The notes below the pieces were generated by a model. The model ran no database searches, was not told where the DNA came from, and saw nothing but the letters and a program-made list of their open reading frames with translations. A stretch of 64,000 nucleotides of DNA from Clostridium folliculivorans. GTDB taxonomy: Bacteria; Bacillota; Clostridia; Clostridiales; Clostridiaceae. A program made the translations under genes and the position numbers. The stretch covers positions 1 through 64,000 of the forward strand of contig NZ_BQXY01000001.1 of assembly GCF_024341905.1 (NCBI RefSeq), read 5' to 3'. This document shows positions 58,956-64,000 of this stretch, piece by piece. Every line of letters starts with the position of its first letter. The first letter of the stretch is position 1.

Positions 58956-59045
58956 GCAATTCAAACGCAAAACCGGGATTATCTCCGTGCTGACGATTTT
59001 TGCCACTGTATTTCAGCTTGCTACTACCTCTGAACTATATAATAT
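58956..59045 (-). ncRNA. Manganese riboswitch (yybP-ykoY type)
   Basis: The minus strand reads AGAGGTAGTAGCAAGCTG near the 5' side, CGTCAGCACGGAG and TAATCCCGG in the 3' part: the conserved bits of the yybP-ykoY Mn2+ aptamer (variant of GGGGAGUAGC and CGUCAACA). It sits before a TerC gene, the typical partner, and is followed by a terminator. Mn2+ binding would favour read-through. Confidence 0.82.
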
Positions 59046-59119
59046 AGTATTTTACTCTATATTTGTAATCAATGCAAGAAAAGATTTATTAGGCTATAAA
59101 CTGTATAGGTTTTGAATAG

Positions 59120-59887
59120 TTAAGTATCTTCTTTTGAGTTATATGGAACTACAAATTGTCTAGTTCTCCCCATATTATAAGCTAGCTTTATTATAGATTT
59201 TTCATCATCTGACATCTCTCTGGAATACATCTTTTCAAATTGTTTTATTAGGGAAGCAGTATCAACCTTTTCTTTAGGTGAGGTAGCCTTCCTATAAGGA
59301 CTGGAAGAGTAAATAATAGGCTTAATAGTGTCATCATAGATAGTTTTAAAAATCTCAGAAGTATAGTAAGCATCATTAAAGGCATCATGAAATTCATTGT
59401 CAGTTTTTAAATTTAAGAGCTCTATAGCTGTTTTTAAACCGACCTTCGAGTTGTTCGGAGATTTAAGATACAATGAGGCATTTCTTTGAACGTCTATATA
59501 ATACTTAGAAATTGAGGAAGATGATAAGTTATAAAATTCTATATTTCTAAGAAGTTCTTTAATATCTACTGTGCCCCAAACACATAAAACTACTTGATCA
59601 TCGGCTATGAATTTTAAAAAATCATTATAAACAGATACAAAGTCCTTGCCAGAACTTGCAATATCATCATTTATCTTAGTTAATTTTTCTACATAAGGAT
59701 GAACCTTTGGGTACACTTTAGGTTTAACAAGAGCATTAAAGCTAGAGACCGTTTCAAATCTTTCATTGAGTTTTAATGCTCCAATTTGAATAATTTCAAA
59801 GGGCAAGCGAGAACTATCGTTGGAATTATCTTCAGGAAAATCAATATACTTTTGATTAAATTCTAAATCATATATTATATAATTCAT
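59120..59887 (-). CDS. DEDDh 3'-5' exonuclease (KapD-like)
   Basis: 255 residues with the RNase T/DNA polymerase III epsilon fold: Exo I YDLEFN, Exo II region VLCVWGTVDIKELL, and Exo III FHDAFNDAYYTSEIF (H-D-x5-D arrangement). The C-terminal about 60 residues lie outside the core. Similar to KapD, an inhibitor of KinA-dependent sporulation in Bacillus, and to other exonuclease proteins of clostridia; which it is cannot be settled. GGGTG precedes ATG 59887. Repeat A3 lies just 5' of it. Confidence 0.88.
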   Translation of the reverse strand: MNYIIYDLEFNQKYIDFPEDNSNDSSRLPFEIIQIGALKLNERFETVSSFNALVKPKVYPKVHPYVEKLTKINDDIASSGKDFVSVYNDFLKFIADDQVVLCVWGTVDIKELLRNIEFYNLSSSSISKYYIDVQRNASLYLKSPNNSKVGLKTAIELLNLKTDNEFHDAFNDAYYTSEIFKTIYDDTIKPIIYSSSPYRKATSPKEKVDTASLIKQFEKMYSREMSDDEKSIIKLAYNMGRTRQFVVPYNSKEDT

Positions 59888-59919
59888 ATTTCACCCATTT
59901 TCTTTCTGTATATATATAT

Positions 59920-60009
59920 GTACCACTTCGAACCGAAATCTATTTTTAAAACTCTCACGGCTTCTGGTGAGGGAATTTAAAAATAATAAGTTTTATTACG
60001 AAGTGATAC
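59920..60009. repeat. Palindromic repeat family A, copy A3 (complete)
   Basis: 90 bp with ends GTACCACTTCG and CGAAGTGATAC, an inner hairpin CTCTCAC/GTGAGGG around GGCTTCTG, and outer TATTTTTAAAA/TTTAAAAATA arms. It lies 33 bases 5' of the exonuclease gene. Confidence 0.9.
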
Positions 60010-60060
60010 ATCCATAGGATTACAAAACTATAATTAAATTTTAATTTTTAGAATCTAATA

Positions 60061-60678
60061 TCATTTTTTTGGTGATGTGACGAAGTCTTTCATTTCCTCA
60101 AGAGTCATAGGACCAATTTTTTTGGAAACTAAATTGCCTTCAGAATCAATAAAAATCGATGTTGGGATAGAAACTATACTATATTTTATAGCTACATCCT
60201 GATCTAAATCTAGTGCAACATTAAAATTATATTTGTTTTTGTCCATGAAGGATTCTACAGTTTTAGCATCTTCGCCTAAGTTGATAGTTAAAATAACTAT
60301 ATCAGAATCTTTAGTTTCTTGATAGAGTTTTTCTAGCTCTGGCATCTCTTGTCTACAAGGTGGGCACCATGTAGCCCAAAAGTTGAGAAAAATCTTTTTG
60401 CCTTTAAAATCACTCAAAGAAATTTCTTTACCATCTAGAGTTTTTAATTTGAAATTAATAGCTTTACTATTTGTGGTATTTTTAAATATTTCATTTTTAG
60501 AAATACTGGAATTTGCAGCTGTTGATTGATTAAGCTGATCTGTAACTGTAACTTTTGTATTGTTAGCGTCATCAGATCCATTGGTCTTAATAGATTTATT
60601 CTTGTTGTATCTCATTACAGTATAAAAACTTAAGCTAAATAGCACTAATACTGCTAATATAAAAAATAATTTTTTCAT
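60061..60678 (-). CDS. ResA/TlpA-like membrane thiol-disulfide oxidoreductase
   Basis: 205 residues: N-terminal membrane anchor (about 4-22), a Ser/Asn-rich linker, and an extracytoplasmic thioredoxin domain with active site W104-C105-P-P-C108 in NFWATWCPPCRQEMPELEK and cis-Pro SIPTSIF. It likely reduces disulfides in exported proteins. Follows the CcdA-like gene, which would supply electrons from cytoplasmic thioredoxin. Spacing of 41 bases and AGGAGG before ATG 60678 support an operon. Confidence 0.92.
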   Translation of the reverse strand: MKKLFFILAVLVLFSLSFYTVMRYNKNKSIKTNGSDDANNTKVTVTDQLNQSTAANSSISKNEIFKNTTNSKAINFKLKTLDGKEISLSDFKGKKIFLNFWATWCPPCRQEMPELEKLYQETKDSDIVILTINLGEDAKTVESFMDKNKYNFNVALDLDQDVAIKYSIVSIPTSIFIDSEGNLVSKKIGPMTLEEMKDFVTSPKK

Positions 60679-60718
60679 TGTAAAACCTCCTTTTTAGATG
60701 TTTTCTATATAACATTTA

Positions 60719-61423
60719 TTAAAAGTTAATGAAGTTTACATATCTACTTAAGGTATTTAAGTTGTTTGTAAATACTAAAATTCCCATGATTACAAGCAGT
60801 AATCCACTTATAATAGATATGAACTTAGAAAACTTTAAAACATTATTTTTGAATTTTATGAAGCTGTCAATTGCCATAGCCGTTAATATAAATGGTATCG
60901 ATAAACCTAAAGAATAAATGCTTAATAAAAATATGCCCTGATAAACTGTAGTAAGGTTACTTGAATAAATTAGTATGGAAGACAGTATTGGCCCCACGCA
61001 AGGAGTCCATCCGGCTGCAAAAGCCATTCCTATCAATATAGGGCTAAAGTTCTCGCTGAAGTTTATAATAGATAAAAGCCTTTTTTCATGATAGAGCATT
61101 TTTATTTTAATTATTCCCATAGTATGTAATCCGAAAACTATCATCAAAGAGCCACCTATTTTTCTAAATAAAATTTGATTCTTGATTATTAATTTTCCAA
61201 GTGTTGTAGCTGAGGCTCCCATTATAATAAAGATTACTGAAAATCCCAATACAAAACCTAGTACCTTATATAAATTTGTTATTTTATATCTGTGAACACT
61301 TTTGTTGTTCATCGAAGAACCAGTCATATAACCGATATATGCCGGTACTAATGGCAGTACGCAGGGAGACAGAAAAGAAAGTAATCCTGCAGAAAATGCC
61401 AAGAAAAATGGTACTTCATTCAA
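60719..61423 (-). CDS. CcdA-like cytochrome c biogenesis/thiol-reduction membrane protein
   Basis: About 234 residues with six membrane helices. The two conserved Cys-Pro motifs are SPCVLPLVPAYIGYM and WTPCVGPILSSILIY; they shuttle electrons to outer thioredoxins such as the ResA-like protein downstream. No cytochrome c genes are near, so general extracytoplasmic thiol reduction (for instance in spore or surface proteins) is more likely. TTG 61423 is placed 9 bases behind AAAGGAG; TTG 61432 directly abuts it. Confidence 0.93.
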   Translation of the reverse strand: MNEVPFFLAFSAGLLSFLSPCVLPLVPAYIGYMTGSSMNNKSVHRYKITNLYKVLGFVLGFSVIFIIMGASATTLGKLIIKNQILFRKIGGSLMIVFGLHTMGIIKIKMLYHEKRLLSIINFSENFSPILIGMAFAAGWTPCVGPILSSILIYSSNLTTVYQGIFLLSIYSLGLSIPFILTAMAIDSFIKFKNNVLKFSKFISIISGLLLVIMGILVFTNNLNTLSRYVNFINF

Positions 61424-61700
61424 GTGTTTCAACTCCTTTTATATTTATAGATGGGTAACAATATATATATTTAAAAACTCTAATTAGAACCTAATAGAAT
61501 TTTTAAAAATAAATTTAGGTTTAGAGTTAGCTACCCTTAGTAATAGTAATCTATTATAGCAAAGCGCTATGAAGATTATGTAAAGAACTAGTTTAGAATA
61601 TCCAATAAATGTTTTTCATAAATATTACCTATAACTATAGTATAGTCATTATTAAATGATAATTATACTCAATTTTCAGATGATGTTTATAAATTTTAAA

Positions 61701-61728
61701 TTAAAAAGGAGTCCATTAAGGACTCCTA
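61701..61728 (-). terminator. Terminator after the esterase gene
   Basis: AGGAGTCC and GGACTCCT pair around ATTAA; on the minus strand TTTTTAA follows. It ends the alpha/beta-hydrolase transcript. Confidence 0.85.
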
Positions 61729-61807
61729 AGATGTTCAGCATATTAAATTTTTAGGATATGTTTAATTTCAATGATGTACCTTAACAGTTTCAATTCCTAA
61801 AATCAAG

Positions 61808-62620
61808 TTATTTGTTAATAAACTTCACTAATTCTTTGTTGAACCTTTCACGTTCATCATAAAAAGTAGCGTGACCACTATCTTCAAAAGGAATAAGTTT
61901 TGCTTTTTTGATAGTTTTACTTTGTATTTTTCCTAAAGAAAAAGGTACAACTTTATCATGAATACCATGAATAATCAGAGTAGGAACATGGATTGCTTCT
62001 AAATCAGAAAATAACACTTCATCTAACCAAGTATTTGATATAGCGGCAGTTGACCAACCTGCTGCTTGTAAGCCAAGCTGTAAGAACCAGTTTGAAAATT
62101 CTTCCGTTATGTGTTTGTGGAAAAAGATATCTCCAAAACCTTGAAGCATTTTAGGACGATCAGTATATGTTCCTTTAATAAGCTGCAAAACTGTTTCCTT
62201 TTCAAGTCCGTAAGAAAAGTTAGAACGTTTTATAAGACTAGGTGCAGCGGCAGCAAAAAGAGCTAGTTTTGAAACGCCATATCCTTTATGACGAGCCATA
62301 TATCTAACCGCTATCGCTCCCCCTGTTGAATGACCAGCTAAGGTGATGTTCTTCAATTTAAGTGTTTCAATAACTGTCTTTACATCATCAGCCAATGTAT
62401 TATAGTCATAGCCGTCCCAAGGCTTATCTGAATTTCCAAAGCCTCTAGTATCGATACCTATGCATCTATAGCCAAGTTCAGGCAACTTATCAAATTGATA
62501 TTCAAACAATCTATTACTTCCAGGCCAACCATGAAGAAATAATATGGTCTTTTCACCGCAAGGGTTAAGGTCTTCTACATAAATCTTTACATTAGCTTCT
62601 ACTTTAATATAGTACCCCAT
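61808..62620 (-). CDS. Alpha/beta hydrolase (haloperoxidase/esterase type)
   Basis: 270 residues, no signal peptide. Oxyanion motif FLHGWPGS, nucleophile S98 in AGHSTGG, acid in IIHGIHDKVVPF and His in EDSGHATFYDE, an intact triad. It resembles non-haem haloperoxidase-like esterases; the true substrate is unknown. In contrast to the pseudo-hydrolase at 14288 it should be active. GGAGG precedes ATG 62620. Confidence 0.92.
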   Translation of the reverse strand: MGYYIKVEANVKIYVEDLNPCGEKTILFLHGWPGSNRLFEYQFDKLPELGYRCIGIDTRGFGNSDKPWDGYDYNTLADDVKTVIETLKLKNITLAGHSTGGAIAVRYMARHKGYGVSKLALFAAAAPSLIKRSNFSYGLEKETVLQLIKGTYTDRPKMLQGFGDIFFHKHITEEFSNWFLQLGLQAAGWSTAAISNTWLDEVLFSDLEAIHVPTLIIHGIHDKVVPFSLGKIQSKTIKKAKLIPFEDSGHATFYDERERFNKELVKFINK

Positions 62621-62705
62621 TTATAGCCTCCGTTAGAAATACTCATATTGATAGAGTATTCAGCCTGTGGTCTATTTGTGAATTATTATTCGTTGAGATT
62701 TAACT

Positions 62706-62954
62706 TTAAAATTCAAGCTCAATTTCTGATGCATCATTAACTTGTAAATACCATTTTTTATAGTTATTCTCTTCACTTGCATTTGGATTGTCTGTAGGAT
62801 CTTTGGTTTGTACAAAATGAGGACATTCAAAAACATAAGTGGTTTTCTTTAAATTAAAGGTTAGGCAAATATTATCTTGCTCACTATATCTTTCATCAAG
62901 TAGGCTTTTGCCACCATTGGGATTTGTTATAAAATCTTTTGTTACTTTTACTAC
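62706..62954 (-). pseudogene. C-terminal remnant of an unidentified gene
   Basis: 82 codons of open frame on the minus strand, ending YKKWYLQVNDASEIELEF, with a TAA immediately before the first codon at 62955-62957 and no ATG, GTG or TTG start inside. Composition is protein-like (CPHFVQTKDPTDNPNASEEN). I do not recognise the family. It appears to be the tail of a degraded gene. Confidence 0.6.
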
Positions 62955-62957
62955 TTA

Positions 62958-63270
62958 GTAAGTAATATACAAATCATTTTATTTTAGTATACAATAGATT
63001 ACCAATTTATTGAGTGGTTGCGGATCAACATATGTGTATTTTAATCTATGGAAAATATCCATTTAAGAATATATTGGTATCAGTGGCAGTAATAAAGGGT
63101 TTTAATTTGTCCACTATTATATTAAGATATGGTTGAGCGTAAGCACAGATACATACCCCCTAGGAATATATAATATTTTTATTTATGTAAAATTGGGGAC
63201 AATCTTTAGATGTTTGTAATCGATAGCATAGAAAAATTTATTTGTTTGCTAAGAGTGGTAATTATTTTGG
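62958..63270. other. Gene-free stretch before the NlpC/P60 gene
   Basis: AT-rich with no coding frame. CTTTGATAT-like or riboswitch motifs (ydaO is a common partner of NlpC/P60 genes) were looked for and not found. ATACCCCCTAGG near 63153 is the only GC-rich spot. Confidence 0.4.
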
Positions 63271-63285
63271 AGAAAAGGAGTAGAT

Positions 63286-64000
63286 ATGATGAAATTACGT
63301 AAAAAGCTGATTACATTTTTATTTGCCTTTAGTGTAGTCTGTTATATAAGTAGTGTAAGCAATATGAAAACTGCCTTGGCGATAACGCTTCCTGAAAAAG
63401 CTTTAATAGTAAACGAAAGAACGGGTCTTCAGCTGCATATGGATGCTAATAATCAGATAGGGGCATGGAATGATCCTAAAAATACAGCAAATCAATGGAT
63501 CTTAAAGCCTGTAGGAGATTATTATAATATAGTAAACGTTAAATCAAATCTTCAAGTACATATGGATGCTAATAATAAGTTAGTTGCTTATAATGATAGT
63601 GAAAACAAGTCTAATATGTGGAGTATAACTGATGTCGGCAATGGTTATTATGTTGTAACAAATGTTAGGACAGGCGGTCAGCTTCATCTAAGTGGAGACA
63701 ATAAAGTAGTCACTTGGAATGATTCACAAAATCAATCAAATCATTGGAGATTAGAAGAGGATTTTAATAAAAATATTGAAATTAAGAATGTTGAAAAGCC
63801 AATTGAAAATCCTGTTGTTGTAGATAATACGAGTAATGGTGATAAAGTTGTAGCATATGCTAAAAACTTTTTGGGAACTCCCTATGCTTGGGGAGGAACA
63901 ACTCCAAAAGGATTTGACTGCTCTGGCTTTACTCAATATGTTTACAATAATTTTGGGACAAGCATTGGAAGGACAACTTATAATCAAATAAATTCAGGAA
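63286..64000 (+). CDS. Secreted NlpC/P60 hydrolase with ricin-type lectin repeats (3' end missing)
   Basis: An open frame from ATG 63286 (AAAGGAG at 63274-63280; ATG 63289 is an alternative) running off the window, at least 238 residues. A signal peptide (MKLRKKLITFLFAFSVVCYI, cut near ALA-ITL) is followed by three beta-trefoil repeats (QLHMDANNQIGAWND, QVHMDANNKLVAYND, QLHLSGDNKVVTWND, each ending NxxSNxW or ANQW), a linker, and an NlpC/P60 domain with YAWGGTTPKGFDCSGF and catalytic C212. It would cleave peptidoglycan stem peptides outside the cell. Confidence 0.9.
   Translation, partial: MMKLRKKLITFLFAFSVVCYISSVSNMKTALAITLPEKALIVNERTGLQLHMDANNQIGAWNDPKNTANQWILKPVGDYYNIVNVKSNLQVHMDANNKLVAYNDSENKSNMWSITDVGNGYYVVTNVRTGGQLHLSGDNKVVTWNDSQNQSNHWRLEEDFNKNIEIKNVEKPIENPVVVDNTSNGDKVVAYAKNFLGTPYAWGGTTPKGFDCSGFTQYVYNNFGTSIGRTTYNQINSG

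Noticed and set aside
62958-63270. A ydaO/c-di-AMP riboswitch before the NlpC/P60 gene
   Set aside because: The expected conserved blocks were not found on reading the region on either strand.

Overview
The window is AT-rich DNA from a spore-forming, low-GC Firmicute, most probably Clostridium sensu stricto. This rests on the clostridial-looking 23S rRNA end, strong AGGAGG-type ribosome binding sites, a spore-coat gene cluster with yabG and sigma-K-like promoters, a membrane LTA synthase, and many clostridial single-copy families. There is no phage, conjugative element, CRISPR array or classical defence system. The species cannot be named from sequence alone.

Layout. 1-276: 3' end of a 23S rRNA, tRNA-Asn and a terminator. 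618-7306: envelope genes (peptidoglycan deacetylase, a two-component system with a lipoprotein, LTA synthase). 7866-10082: a compact LytS/LytR-like signalling operon whose kinase lacks recognisable ATP-binding boxes and which has two receivers. 10136-16769: small conserved protein, FAD oxidoreductase, GDSL esterase, RusA-like nuclease, tsaD with a membrane pseudo-hydrolase, and HtrA. 17100-19096: peptidoglycan-recycling pair (MurNAc/GlcNAc kinase and MupG-type 6-phospho-muramidase). 20172-31679: a redox and sulfur region containing DUF134 and NifX-like proteins, a polyferredoxin, rhodanese, CoA-disulfide reductase fused to rhodanese, ArsR plus thioredoxin plus DUF318 permease, a ferritin-like protein, a cupin-cytochrome b5 fusion, DsrE, a ROK regulator, Lgt, and TauE with DUF1634. 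31783-35149: amino-acid permease and NhaA. 35574-36464: an IS1595-type transposase relative without its catalytic residues. 37464-49361: spore-coat polysaccharide cluster in which glycosyltransferases stand opposite CotS kinases, ending in yabG. 49880-57827: a type-44 toxin-domain protein, a TetR/reductase pair that looks acquired, and three zinc-ribbon membrane proteins with an amidase. 57935-64000: TerC under a manganese riboswitch, an exonuclease, ResA/CcdA-like redox proteins, an esterase, a gene remnant and a truncated NlpC/P60 hydrolase with a lectin domain.

How the genes connect. Envelope building and remodelling recurs (PgdA-like, LtaS, HtrA, MupG, Lgt, amidase, YARHG and NlpC/P60). 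TerC-family manganese export could serve extracytoplasmic manganese enzymes such as LtaS. The sulfur region looks like a persulfide/polysulfide handling set with its own regulators and visible operators.

The most unusual material is non-coding. There are two dispersed palindromic repeat families. Family B (three complete copies of about 200 bp plus fragments) has stems that differ between copies but stay complementary within each copy, around an almost unchanged apical loop. Family A (about 85-90 bp, six copies or parts) has TACCACTTCG-type terminal inverted repeats. Several other long-loop palindromes and candidate structured leaders are also described. All functions are inferred from sequence reading without database searches.
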